Of a stretch of DNA of 19,702 bases, positions 1 to 7,500 are shown piece after piece. The stretch spans positions 1 through 19,702 of the forward strand of contig CAKTJC010000042.1 of the NCBI GenBank assembly GCA_934567355.1. The letters are read 5' to 3'. The notes beneath the pieces are model-generated. The model saw only the letters and a program-made list of their open reading frames with translations. It was not told the DNA's origin and did no database searches. Source of the stretch: an uncultured Oscillospiraceae bacterium (GTDB taxonomy: Bacteria > Bacillota > Clostridia > Oscillospirales > Oscillospiraceae). The first letter of the stretch is position 1. The number at the start of each line of letters is the position of its first letter. Position numbers and translations under genes: made by a program.

Positions 1-1272
1 ACCAACGATATTTTCCGCAACGAAATGCTCCATCTCTACGAACAGAAGTCTGATTCCAGAGATGAGCTGGTACGGGAGGCGCGGCGGGCAATGCTGGAGC
101 TTGTGCAGACCATGCGGGATAGTATGTGCGACCACCCGGATGCCGAGCGGCTCGTGTTGGAGCTGGCGGCGCAGCTCGGAACAGTCAGGGGCAAGAAGTC
201 CTACGGCTATCTTCCAAAGCGGCTGAAGAAGCTGGTGGATGAAATTGTTGATGAGATGGAGCGGCTCCCCGGCGTGAGCAAGTGCTATGACCAGTGGCTG
301 ATGCTTCAGGGCAAGGTGGACAGCTACTACCACGACAAGCCCCAGGAACGTGTTCCTCTCTCAAAGCAGAAAGAGTTCACACAGATCAAAAATGCAGTCA
401 TCCATGAAACGGAGCGCCTGCGGCTGGGTGAGATCACCTTCGAGGAAAAGAATCTCTGTCAGTACGATGAGCCAGAAGAATTACGAAACGAGTCTTGCGA
501 CTACTGGGCGCTCCGGGATGTGATCCGGGACGAGAGCCTGACCATGGAGGAGCACGGCGAAGCCGTCTCTGAAATGGAAAGGCTGGCGGAAAGCGGCGAT
601 ATGTATGCGCAGTACCTGATGGGAAAGCTCTGGCGGGACGGACCTTTGCTGATCCCGGACTCGGTGGAAGCACGGTACTGGTTCGAGCAGGCGGCGGATC
701 AGGGACATCTGGTGGCACAATATTCCCTTGCTAAGTTATACCTCTCGGATGATTTGGAAGTGCGGGATACCCGGAAGGGGATGAACTGGCTCTGCACCGC
801 TGCGGTCAACGGCAGCCACTACGCCATGTACCGTTTGGCTAAAGAACTGTTCAAAGGTGATTTGATCAAACGAAATAGTGATGCCGCCGTGGAGTGGTTC
901 ACTCGGTCAGCCGAGCGGGGAAACCCCTACGCCCAGTATATGCTGGGCAAGCTGTACCTTGCTGGTAAGGAGGTTCCCCACGACGAGGAGAAAGCCGCAT
1001 ATTGGCTGACCCAATCCGCCGAGCAAGGCAATCAGTATGCACAGTACCTTCTGAACCATTTGGAGGAAAACCGTCTGCCCTCTGCGATGCTGGCAGTGAC
1101 CCGGCTGCTCCATCACATGAGCCGGATCTTCCGGGACAACTCCGTCCCCAAGTCCCGGCCCGGCGGAATCCAGATCGACCGCAAGCGGCTGAAAAAGCTG
1201 CAGGAGAAGCGCATCGCCTTGGGTCACAAGCCGGATGACCATGAGGAGCAGTGGCCCAATCTGACCATGTAA
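1..1272 (+). CDS. Relaxase-type mobilisation protein, C-terminal part with Sel1 repeats (5' partial)
   Basis: The reading frame is open to the first base of the window and the first internal ATG (base 25) has no ribosome site before it, so this is the 3' part of a longer gene; 423 residues are visible. The first 190 or so are charged and helical. Residues about 198-354 hold four Sel1-type repeats (paired helices with recurring A-Q-Y-x-L-G/A-K-L and A-x-x-W-x-x-x-A-A/S-x-x-G patterns), followed by a basic tail. Sel1 repeats are protein-protein interaction scaffolds. In gut Firmicutes this architecture occurs at the C-terminus of MobP-type relaxases of integrative elements, and the excisionase-like and integrase genes directly downstream fit that. 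The relaxase catalytic domain itself is not in the window, so the relaxase call is inference; the Sel1 repeats are seen. A free-standing Sel1 protein is the alternative. Confidence 0.65.
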   Translation, partial: TNDIFRNEMLHLYEQKSDSRDELVREARRAMLELVQTMRDSMCDHPDAERLVLELAAQLGTVRGKKSYGYLPKRLKKLVDEIVDEMERLPGVSKCYDQWLMLQGKVDSYYHDKPQERVPLSKQKEFTQIKNAVIHETERLRLGEITFEEKNLCQYDEPEELRNESCDYWALRDVIRDESLTMEEHGEAVSEMERLAESGDMYAQYLMGKLWRDGPLLIPDSVEARYWFEQAADQGHLVAQYSLAKLYLSDDLEVRDTRKGMNWLCTAAVNGSHYAMYRLAKELFKGDLIKRNSDAAVEWFTRSAERGNPYAQYMLGKLYLAGKEVPHDEEKAAYWLTQSAEQGNQYAQYLLNHLEENRLPSAMLAVTRLLHHMSRIFRDNSVPKSRPGGIQIDRKRLKKLQEKRIALGHKPDDHEEQWPNLTM

Positions 1273-1310
1273 GAGGCGCAAAAACTGGGTCGCAAAACAA
1301 AGAATAAAAC

Positions 1311-1326
1311 CCTTCCGCGCGGAAGG
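1311..1326. promoter_or_regulatory. Perfect 16-bp palindrome before the excisionase-like gene
   Basis: CCTTCCGCGCGGAAGG reads the same on both strands and lies 14 bases upstream of the ATG at 1341, just before the purine-rich ribosome site. There is no T-run after it, so it is not a normal terminator. It could be an operator for a dimeric regulator or a 6-bp RNA hairpin with a GCGC loop near the ribosome site. The function is inferred only from position and symmetry. Confidence 0.45.
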
Positions 1327-1340
1327 TAGAAAGGAACTGA

Positions 1341-1559
1341 ATGAGAAAATCCAAATACAATTCGTTTGATGAACTCCCACTGATGCTGACCGTGGAGGAT
1401 GTGTCCCATGTGCTGGGCATCGGTCTGGCCCACGCATACGAGGTGGCGCACCGCAGGGATTTCCCCACCATCACTCTGGGCAGCCGCATCATCGTTCCCC
1501 GTGACAAGTTCATGGAATGGATCGACGAGCAGGCCGTGAAAAAGTCTGAAATATTATGA
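1341..1559 (+). CDS. Excisionase-like helix-turn-helix DNA-binding protein
   Basis: This encodes 72 residues. The segment around residues 13-62 (LMLTVEDVSHVLGIGLAHAYEV, then FPTITLGSRIIVPRDKFMEWI, in two parts) is the winged-helix layout of the excisionase/MerR-like HTH_17 family: a helix-turn-helix, a short basic loop with a strand, then an R-x-D/E-K-F-x-x-W-I/L ending. Such proteins bind near element ends and steer the integrase toward excision, or act as small regulators. The ATG at 1341 follows an AAAGGAA ribosome site. The gene lies 68 bases after the relaxase-type gene and 55 bases before the integrase, the usual order at the recombination end of conjugative elements. The DNA-binding fold is well supported; the excision role is inferred from context. 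Confidence 0.8.
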   Translation: MRKSKYNSFDELPLMLTVEDVSHVLGIGLAHAYEVAHRRDFPTITLGSRIIVPRDKFMEWIDEQAVKKSEIL

Positions 1560-1614
1560 TAGCTATTTCGGAGATTCTGTGGTATGTGTTTGTGTTAAAA
1601 AGGAGGGATCATAA

Positions 1615-2844
1615 ATGGCAAAGAAACGAGCCAACGGTGAGGGCAGCATCCGCAAAAAGCCCAGCGGCCGCTGGGAGGGAAGATATACCCAAGGCATTGA
1701 CCCGGTCACCGGCAAGGCTATCCAGAAAAGTGTGTCCGCCAAAACCCAGGCGGAGTGCAAGGAAAAGCTGGCGAAAGCCATTCGGGAAAACCGGGGCGTT
1801 CCCATCAATCACACGGGCGACTACACCGCAGCGGAGTGGTGCCGACTGTGGTTTGAAACCTACAGCAAGCCCAACATCCGCTACAACACCGCTAAAGGCT
1901 ATGAGGGGATCATCGAGCACCACATCATCCCGGCCATCGGTACGATCAAGCTTAAACAGCTCTCGTCCATCCAAATCCAGAGAATGTATAACGATCTGAA
2001 AGAAAACGGCAGGATGCAGTGTGGGTCGAAGAAGAACGACAAGCCCCTGTCCAACACCTTCGTGCGGCGTGTCCATGCGGTGCTGCAGGCGGCGCTGAAG
2101 CAGGCGGTGAAAGAGCGGCTCATCCCGTACAACCCCTGCGAGAACTGCCGCATCCCGCCCAAGGACAAGAAAGAGATGACCATCCTCCCGCCGGAGAAGA
2201 TCGGCAGATACCTTCAGGAAGCGGAGAAGTACGGCGTCCTGCCCATGTTCTATCTGGAGTTGTCCAGCGGCCTGCGCCGGGGCGAACTGCTGGCGCTCCA
2301 GTGGTCGGATTTGAATGTGAAAGAGCGCATTCTGACGGTGAATAAGCAGGTCACTCGCATGGAGGGCGAGCTGGATGTGACGGAGCCGAAAACGAAAAAT
2401 TCCGTCCGCAAGGTAGCGCTGTCACAGCAGGCGGTGGATCTGCTGGTGCAGGAGCATGAACAGCACCCGGACAACCCCATCCTGTTCCCGTCGCCCCGGA
2501 CGGGCGGCTACTGGAGTCCTGACGCGGTGTCGAGGATCAACCGGAAGCTGCTGAAAAGCGCGGGCATCGAGGAGCATGTGCGCTTCCACGACCTCAGACA
2601 CACATTCGCCACCATGGCAATCTCCAGCGGCGTGGATGTGAAGACCCTGTCCAGCATGCTGGGTCACTACAGCGCGGGCTTCACTCTGGACACCTATACG
2701 CACATCACCAACGATATGCAGCGAGGCGCGGCAGAGAAGATCGGCGGCTTTATGGAATCGGTCACGGCAGCCAACACCCCGGAACCTCCCGATCCGCCGG
2801 AGGAGAACCGGTGCAAGGTGATACCGTTCGAGAGAGTAGGGTAA
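1615..2844 (+). CDS. Tyrosine recombinase (integrase) of an integrative element
   Basis: This 409-residue protein catalyses site-specific integration and excision through a 3'-phosphotyrosine intermediate. Residues about 8-60 form the arm-type DNA-binding domain (GEGSIRKKPSGRW, strands rich in Arg/Lys), 68-175 the SAM-like core-binding domain, and 190-380 the catalytic domain. All catalytic residues are present: Arg221 in SGLRRGE, Lys261 in the beta-hairpin, His325 and Arg328 in HDLRH, His351 in LGH, and the nucleophile Tyr361 in DTYTH. Length and domain order match the Tn916/phage-type integrase family. The ATG at 1615 has an AAGGAGGG ribosome site upstream. A proline-rich tail after residue 385 (PEPPDPPEEN) is atypical but harmless-looking. 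It is the last gene of the mobile module and is followed by a strong terminator. The gene looks intact. Confidence 0.95.
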   Translation: MAKKRANGEGSIRKKPSGRWEGRYTQGIDPVTGKAIQKSVSAKTQAECKEKLAKAIRENRGVPINHTGDYTAAEWCRLWFETYSKPNIRYNTAKGYEGIIEHHIIPAIGTIKLKQLSSIQIQRMYNDLKENGRMQCGSKKNDKPLSNTFVRRVHAVLQAALKQAVKERLIPYNPCENCRIPPKDKKEMTILPPEKIGRYLQEAEKYGVLPMFYLELSSGLRRGELLALQWSDLNVKERILTVNKQVTRMEGELDVTEPKTKNSVRKVALSQQAVDLLVQEHEQHPDNPILFPSPRTGGYWSPDAVSRINRKLLKSAGIEEHVRFHDLRHTFATMAISSGVDVKTLSSMLGHYSAGFTLDTYTHITNDMQRGAAEKIGGFMESVTAANTPEPPDPPEENRCKVIPFERVG

Positions 2845-2853
2845 AGTAAACGA

Positions 2854-2895
2854 GGCCCAAGGGACAAATTGTTGTCCCTTGGGCCAATCCTTTTT
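2854..2895 (+). terminator. Intrinsic terminator after the integrase
   Basis: A perfect 14-bp stem (GGCCCAAGGGACAA at 2854-2867 with its complement at 2872-2885) has a 4-base loop ATTG and is followed by AATCCTTTTT. It begins 9 bases after the integrase stop. On the other strand it lies just past the convergent minus-strand gene that ends at 2915, and the complement of the A-rich left flank gives a modest T-run, so it may work in both directions. Confidence 0.9.
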
Positions 2896-2914
2896 AGTTG
2901 AAAGGAAAACTCCC

Positions 2915-4198
2915 TCATTTTTTGCGCGAAGGCAAATAGTACACTTTCCCGTCCTTCGAAATCAACTGCACATCTTCAACATAGAGGTCTGAGTTATCAT
3001 GGTGCAGTTCATTGTGTCCGCCAACCTGCGAATCAATCATATCAGCAGTTCGTTCAGATATGGAGCGGAAATTCCACTCATCATTTATCAGTCCGGGGAT
3101 GAAATGAATAGCTTTATCCCAACCATCCCTCTTCCGGCGTATTTCTGCAGTATCGACACTAAGACGCTTCGTGGTTCCTTGATGCCAATGCGTTAGGCGA
3201 GTTTGTGTTTCTTCGATTTGCTGAGTATAGGTCGGTAGCAATGCAGTACACTGCTCTCTGGACACTGCACCGAGATGCAGAGTGAATCTCAGGTCAGAAA
3301 TCTTATAAAGCATTTCCAGTAAAGTGTTCTGATAAATGTACCAGTTCTGAGCTTCTTGCAATTCCTTTTCATAGGCTTCAAAATCGAGGTCAGTTTTCTT
3401 TGCGAAGCCTGCCAAGGTGAGATTGGCTTGTCCTAAAAGTTTAGTGCATTCTTCTTCCAGACTATCCAACTGTGCGATTTTAGAAAGCCTCAATTTATCG
3501 TTTTCAAGAATCTCCACCTGAAACTCAGCGATTGTCTTAACATGGCTGACCAGGGAGAAAACCCGGCTCCGATACTCATTGTCTTGGAAATCCGAATTTT
3601 TTGAGATGCCGTCACTGATCTGTCCTAACTCTGCGTTGATTTGTGTCATGTAATATTGACCAACAACCATGGATGCGACACCCATTGCGGCTGCAGCTGT
3701 GTTGGCAACAACAGCGCTACCTTTTTGCGCTTCAACTGCAAGTAAATTTGCGTGCCCTTGGATACCATCTGCACCACGATAGAAACCTCGAACAGCACCT
3801 TCCATTCCTCTGGAATTCGTTAGTTTTGCTCCGGCAGGAATAATAGCACGATACAAAACCTCTCCTTGGGCTTCCACAGCTTGGACAGCGTTATTCACGG
3901 CGTTGCCGGCTTGTACCAAATTGGGAATGAGGTTATTAACTCGAGCCAAGACTTTGCTGTCTGTGATCTCAACCAAACTGCCTTCTTCGCTGATAGCTTC
4001 GGCAGGTAGCATTTCTACTTGAATGACCAAATCATGTGCAGACTCACCTTGCGGCGCGGACAGGGATAGTTCTTCGTCTTCTTTGGGCGACACAGAGACT
4101 GTTGGTGTCACTGTGGCTTTCGACTTGGGTTTGAAAAATATACGCGCACCAATAGCAACGATTGCTATGAGGCAAATGCCAATTACTATGTACTCCAT
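2915..4198 (-). CDS. Unrecognised membrane-anchored protein with coiled-coil body
   Basis: I do not recognise this 427-residue protein. Residues 3-22 are a hydrophobic segment (EYIVIGICLIAIVAIGARIFF) followed by lysines, which predicts an N-terminal membrane anchor with the body in the cytoplasm. Residues 25-80 are a low-complexity acidic linker. Residues about 157-190 form a Gly/Ala-rich hydrophobic stretch (AVVANTAAAAMGVASMVVGQYY) that could insert into or lie on a membrane. Residues 205-345 look helical and coiled-coil-prone. The C-terminus is soluble and basic. The start at 4198 follows AAGGAGG at an 11-base spacing and a near-consensus promoter. It is convergent with the integrase and clearly less GC-rich than the flanking genes (about 40-45% in lines counted by hand), which suggests recent acquisition. 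Whether it is cargo of the element or lies just outside it is unknown. Confidence 0.8.
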   Translation of the reverse strand: MEYIVIGICLIAIVAIGARIFFKPKSKATVTPTVSVSPKEDEELSLSAPQGESAHDLVIQVEMLPAEAISEEGSLVEITDSKVLARVNNLIPNLVQAGNAVNNAVQAVEAQGEVLYRAIIPAGAKLTNSRGMEGAVRGFYRGADGIQGHANLLAVEAQKGSAVVANTAAAAMGVASMVVGQYYMTQINAELGQISDGISKNSDFQDNEYRSRVFSLVSHVKTIAEFQVEILENDKLRLSKIAQLDSLEEECTKLLGQANLTLAGFAKKTDLDFEAYEKELQEAQNWYIYQNTLLEMLYKISDLRFTLHLGAVSREQCTALLPTYTQQIEETQTRLTHWHQGTTKRLSVDTAEIRRKRDGWDKAIHFIPGLINDEWNFRSISERTADMIDSQVGGHNELHHDNSDLYVEDVQLISKDGKVYYLPSRKK

Positions 4199-4300
4199 AT
4201 ATGGTTGTACCTCCTTTTCTACTCTATAAAAGAGGTTGTAAATTTCGCGAGATTACATCGGCAAGGATTGTGCCTACGCATGAAATTCCTATCATAATTT

Positions 4301-4329
4301 ATTATAGTGAAGATTACGCTCAATTTCAA
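4301..4329 (-). promoter_or_regulatory. Near-consensus sigma-70/SigA promoter of the 427-residue protein gene
   Basis: Read on the minus strand, TTGAAA (4329-4324) and a perfect TATAAT (4306-4301) are separated by exactly 17 bases. Transcription would start near 4294, leaving a leader of about 95 bases before the ATG at 4198. The hexamers match the housekeeping consensus at 11 of 12 positions, so the gene is probably expressed constitutively. Confidence 0.75.
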
Positions 4330-4500
4330 TCGCGCATTGCCTGATATGCGATTTTTGTGGGCCGCTCGCTGTTAGGGATGCGTTAGGGATTTTGTGGTCT
4401 TCGGCGTTCTTCCATACCGAGGTTGCAACCGCTACTTTGCCGCTCTGACCACAATTGGGATGTGGTCAAGCGCGCTTTCAAAATTGAACTTATAACGCAG

Positions 4501-4526
4501 AAAAACCGCCTGAAAAGGCGGCTTTT
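4501..4526 (-). terminator. Probable intrinsic terminator downstream of araC
   Basis: CCGCC (4506-4510) pairs with GGCGG (4517-4521), flanked by A5 on the left and CTTTT on the right. On the minus strand this gives a GC stem extended by A-T pairs (one bulged base) and ending in TTTTT. It lies about 175 bases past the minus-strand araC stop and before the promoter of the 427-residue gene. The A/T symmetry means it could also act on the plus strand. Confidence 0.6.
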
Positions 4527-4568
4527 CGGGGAAAGGTGGTGCGGGTGTTCATAACGGATTTGGTTTTG

Positions 4569-4595
4569 TTGACAGGAACGCACAGATTTTATAAT
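4569..4595 (+). promoter_or_regulatory. Orphan promoter-like motif pointing toward the 3' end of araC
   Basis: A perfect TTGACA (4569-4574) and a perfect TATAAT (4590-4595) lie on the plus strand, but with a 15-base spacer, shorter than the preferred 17. There is no plus-strand gene immediately downstream; a transcript starting near 4602 would run antisense into araC. It could drive a small or antisense RNA, be a relic of a lost gene or element end, or be chance. Confidence 0.35.
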
Positions 4596-4701
4596 TTACT
4601 TCACAAGAACAGACATCAGGAAGGCTCAGATTATCTTAACAGAGTGTGTATTTCTGCGTTCTCCATTGCGGGGATGGAGGTGTACACCGGTGTGGCGGCG
4701 G

Positions 4702-5898
4702 TTACTGGTGTTTTTCCCGGTACTCGCTGGGGGTGCTGCCGACGTAGGATTTGAAGACTCTTGAAAAATGGCTGGCGGAGGAAAAGCCGAGGTAGGAACC
4801 GATGGCGGTTACGGGTTTGTCGGAATAGCGGAGGAGGCGTTTGGCTTCCTCCGTTTTTTCTTTAAGGATGAAGTCTGTCAGGCTTTCGCCGGTTTCTTCT
4901 TTGAACTTTCGGGACAGATAGGGACGGCTGAGGAAGAGATGGCCTGCGATCTGGTCTACGGTGATGGGCTCGGAGAGGTGCTTCTGGATGTAATTGGCCA
5001 CATCCACCGTCAGCTTGGAGGGGTGTTTTCCCAGGTGCAGCCGTTCCACCCGCTGGGTATAGTCCAGGATCATGCGGTATTGGAGGTTCATGATGTCCCA
5101 GGGGGAGGAAAGAAGCTCGCACTGGCGGATATAGGAATCGCTGTGGGAAAAGGCCTCGTCCACATCCATGCCGCCCCGGATGGCTGCCCTGGAAGCCAAC
5201 GTGGCACTGACGATGAAGGTGTTTTTCCGCTGCCGCAGCTGCTCCTCGGCCAGAACGCCGCCCCGGATTGCCGGAGCCTGGGCAATCCATTCCTTCAGCG
5301 CCGCAGTATCTCCCTTGCGAACCATTCGCATAAGCATCTGCTCCAAATCAAAGGTGTTGTGCAGACTTTGAACCGTATCTGCCTCCATCGACAGCTTTTG
5401 CGCCGCCTGCATGGTGTTTTGCTTGGCAAGGAGCTTTTCCTGGTCAGCATCGTAAATGGTGATGTCTTTCAGCGACAGGGTCTCCCCGTTCAAAACATGG
5501 TTGAGGGTGCAGAGCATTTGCAGGACGCTCTCAAAGGGCATTCTGATGATGCTTTTCATGCCGGAAATAAAGTCCTCCACGTCATCCTGAGCCACATCCG
5601 CCTGAAACGCCAGCTCCCGCAGCTCCTGATCCTGCTCCGCCACCTGTCGGGTGGGGCCAATCACCACCTTGGTGGTGCCTGAATTGACGATGCCGTAATA
5701 GTGAAAATGGGGGGTTGTAAGATAACCCACATGCTCCGTCACCCGGAAAATCTGCTCCCGGTGGACAAACATGGGGTCCCGGGGCAGGTATACCTGGGAG
5801 TAGTAAAAGGTCAGTTGTTCCCCCTCAAAAATCCGCACGGGAACACCGGACAGATTTCCAATGGTCGTACAAAGATAGGGCAAATCAAACTGTGCCAT
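4702..5898 (-). CDS. AraC-family transcriptional regulator of the glycoside operon
   Basis: This 398-residue regulator has a sensory N-terminal part (about residues 1-260) with no obvious transmembrane segment. It includes a segment near residues 65-85 (PHFHYYGIVNSGTTKVVIGP) of a kind found in the N-termini of AraC-type regulators of gut Clostridia. The last 100 residues are a classic AraC/XylS double helix-turn-helix: VANYIQKHLSEPITVDQIA, LSRPYLSRKFKEETGESL, then the second helix pair ending in GFSSASHFSRVFKSYVGSTPSEYR. The start at 5898 follows AAGGAGGAAAG at good spacing. It is transcribed divergently from the transporter and glycosidase run, the usual arrangement for a sugar-responsive activator of such operons. 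The ligand is unknown; it is probably the imported glycoside or a breakdown product. Confidence 0.92.
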   Translation of the reverse strand: MAQFDLPYLCTTIGNLSGVPVRIFEGEQLTFYYSQVYLPRDPMFVHREQIFRVTEHVGYLTTPHFHYYGIVNSGTTKVVIGPTRQVAEQDQELRELAFQADVAQDDVEDFISGMKSIIRMPFESVLQMLCTLNHVLNGETLSLKDITIYDADQEKLLAKQNTMQAAQKLSMEADTVQSLHNTFDLEQMLMRMVRKGDTAALKEWIAQAPAIRGGVLAEEQLRQRKNTFIVSATLASRAAIRGGMDVDEAFSHSDSYIRQCELLSSPWDIMNLQYRMILDYTQRVERLHLGKHPSKLTVDVANYIQKHLSEPITVDQIAGHLFLSRPYLSRKFKEETGESLTDFILKEKTEEAKRLLRYSDKPVTAIGSYLGFSSASHFSRVFKSYVGSTPSEYREKHQ

Positions 5899-5913
5899 AG
5901 ACTTTCCTCCTTC

Positions 5914-5942
5914 TGGTAACCATTATACCCAAATCGTTACCA
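5914..5942. promoter_or_regulatory. Inverted repeat, candidate operator in the araC/transporter intergenic region
   Basis: TGGTAAC (5914-5920) and GTTACCA (5936-5942) form a perfect 7-bp inverted repeat with a 15-base centre. The araC -10 box lies inside the centre, one arm overlaps the predicted araC start of transcription and the other lies within its -35/-10 spacer. A protein bound here would block araC transcription and sit just upstream of the divergent operon promoter. The symmetry is seen; the regulator that binds (the AraC protein or another) is inferred. Confidence 0.55.
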
Positions 5943-5950
5943 ATATGCAA
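5922..5950 (-). promoter_or_regulatory. araC promoter
   Basis: On the minus strand TTGCAT (5950-5945) and a perfect TATAAT (5927-5922) are 17 bases apart. The -35 matches the consensus only in TTG. Transcription would begin near 5915, giving a leader of about 17 bases that is mostly ribosome site. Confidence 0.6.
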
Positions 5951-5972
5951 GCGGAGAGTAAAATGATTGTGC

Positions 5973-5978
5973 TATACT
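5973..5978 (+). promoter_or_regulatory. Candidate -10 box of the glycoside operon
   Basis: TATACT on the plus strand lies about 70 bases before the transporter ATG. The position where a -35 box is expected (5950-5955, AGCGGA) shows no match to the consensus, which is typical of a promoter that needs an activator such as the divergent AraC protein. The inverted repeat at 5914-5942 lies immediately upstream. Confidence 0.45.
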
Positions 5979-6048
5979 ACCAATAGAAACAGCTGGCGTA
6001 TCCAAAATTTCGGCAACAAGACGCCTGCGAATATTGGAGGGACACACC

Positions 6049-7497
6049 ATGAAAAAAGGAACGCTATTGGAAAACAGAGCATTCAGAAGCCGGGTCATAA
6101 CCCAGAACGTGGGGGCCGGGGAAAAATGGCTGGGGTATCTGCTTGGCCCTGCCGGTGCACTGCTGCTGAATGCAGTGCTGGCTACCTACTTAAATGTGTA
6201 TTACACGGATGTCTTGAAGCTAACCCATGTCTGGGGCGGGGCATTCCTGGTAATTTTCCCCATTGTCTCCAAAATCATCGATGCCATCACCAATGTGATC
6301 ATGGGCTACGTTATTGACCGCACCCATACAAAGGAGGGTAAGGCCCGGCCCTGGCTGCTGCTGTCTGCCCCGCTGCTGGCTGTCACCGGCATTCTGCTCT
6401 TTACCGTTCCCAGCAGCTCCGAAACCCTACAGGTCATCTGGGTCATGGTCAGCTACAACCTGTTCTATTCCTTTGCCTACACCATTTTCAATATGAGCCA
6501 CAACCTGATGGTGCCGCTCTCTACCCGCAATATCACGGAGCGGGGCAGCCTGTCGGTGTTTAACCAGATCGCCACCATTATGATGAGCGGCATCCTGGTG
6601 GCTCTGGTGTTCCCCATGGTCATCATGCCAATGATCGGCGTGGACAAGGGCAAGTGGATCACCCTGATGAGTGTGCTTTCCATTTTGACCCTGCCCCTGA
6701 CCCTGCTTGAATACTACTTCACCAAGGAACGTGTGACACTGGAGGAACAGAACGCGGGCCTTGACAAAACGGTATCCTTCGGCAAGCAGCTGAAAGCCAT
6801 TTTTACCGACAAGTATATGCTGCTGATTTATGCCTATTTTCTTATTTACACCACCGGTTCCTCCATTAAGAACCTCAGCCTGGTTTACTTCTGCAACTAT
6901 GTTCTGGGCAGCTACAATGACGGCGTTACCCAGACTATGCTTTCCGTCATTGGCGGCATCCCCATGGGCCTGGGCATCTTTGCAGTGTGGCCCCTGGCGA
7001 AGAAATTCGGCAAACGAAATGTGACCCTGGCGGGCTTTATTCTCTATGCCGTTGGCGGGGCGATCTGCTGGGCCTTCCCCACCAATATGACCGTCATGCT
7101 GGTGGGTCAGTTCATTAAGAACATCGGCGGCTTGCCCTGCGCCTATGTGTTTATGGCCCTGTTTGCCGACGTATTGGATCATCTGGAATGGAAAACCGGC
7201 TTCCGGTCTGACGGCGTGGCCATGAGCGTTTACAACATCATCGCTGTGGCCTTGGTGGGCATCTGCACCGGCGTGTTCAACGGCCTGTTGGGGGCTGCGG
7301 GGTATGCGGCCCCGGAGATTGTCAACGGCGTGACGGTGGCGGCGGACCAGAGCGCGGCGGTCCAGGGGGTGATCACCTTTGGCTTCGTGGGGCTGGAGGT
7401 ATTCACCGGTGTGATTCTGGCGGTGCTGCTGGTATTTCTCAATGTAGAAAAGGGCATTGAAAAGAAGCAAGCGGAAATCAAGGCAAGGGAGAAATAA
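6049..7497 (+). CDS. GPH-family glycoside:cation symporter
   Basis: This 482-residue polytopic membrane protein has about 12 hydrophobic segments and belongs to the glycoside-pentoside-hexuronide (GPH/MelB) group of the major facilitator superfamily. The diagnostic loop is at residues 78-102: D78-A-I-T-N-V-I-M-G, then [13 protein letters not shown], matching the MelB helix II/loop 2-3 signature. A Lys/Glu-rich cytoplasmic tail ends the protein. The ATG at 6049 is chosen because GGAGG lies 8 bases before it; a TTG at 6034 would bury that site. Asn82 occupies the place of MelB Asp59, one of the cation-binding aspartates. It is first in the operon, so it probably imports the substrate of the cytoplasmic glycosidases that follow. 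The transported glycoside cannot be read from sequence. Confidence 0.93.
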   Translation: MKKGTLLENRAFRSRVITQNVGAGEKWLGYLLGPAGALLLNAVLATYLNVYYTDVLKLTHVWGGAFLVIFPIVSKIIDAITNVIMGYVIDRTHTKEGKARPWLLLSAPLLAVTGILLFTVPSSSETLQVIWVMVSYNLFYSFAYTIFNMSHNLMVPLSTRNITERGSLSVFNQIATIMMSGILVALVFPMVIMPMIGVDKGKWITLMSVLSILTLPLTLLEYYFTKERVTLEEQNAGLDKTVSFGKQLKAIFTDKYMLLIYAYFLIYTTGSSIKNLSLVYFCNYVLGSYNDGVTQTMLSVIGGIPMGLGIFAVWPLAKKFGKRNVTLAGFILYAVGGAICWAFPTNMTVMLVGQFIKNIGGLPCAYVFMALFADVLDHLEWKTGFRSDGVAMSVYNIIAVALVGICTGVFNGLLGAAGYAAPEIVNGVTVAADQSAAVQGVITFGFVGLEVFTGVILAVLLVFLNVEKGIEKKQAEIKAREK

Positions 7498-7500
7498 AGC

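Larger units (their letters stand above)
4199..4701. other. Gene-free stretch between the orphan membrane protein and araC
   Basis: No credible gene is seen here. The right part holds a hairpin terminator (4501-4526) and an orphan plus-strand promoter-like motif (4569-4595). Other small structure: an 8-bp inverted repeat TGACCACA/TGTGGTCA at 4446-4468 with another TGTGGTC copy at 4393-4399, and a short direct repeat GTTAGGGAT near 4371-4390. The left part carries the promoter and leader of the gene ending at 4198. Open frames here (for example 4536-4754 on plus, 4383-4583 on minus) lack ribosome sites and family resemblance. It may contain the mobile-element junction. Confidence 0.5.

Noticed and set aside
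4446..4468. 8-bp inverted repeat as a terminator or attachment core
   Set aside because: The stem is short with a 7-base loop and no T-run, and no matching second copy of an attachment core can be seen in the window.
4536..4754. Plus-strand 72-codon frame after the terminator-like hairpin
   Set aside because: It begins upstream of the promoter-like motif, has no ribosome site and runs into the end of araC.
4768..5682. Plus-strand open frame of 304 codons inside araC
   Set aside because: The opposite strand encodes a clear AraC-family protein with a ribosome site; this frame shows no motifs. The orphan promoter-like motif upstream is not enough support.
6034..6048. TTG start 15 bases before the symporter ATG
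   Set aside because: The GGAGG ribosome site lies between the two, so the ATG at 6049 is the sensible start.
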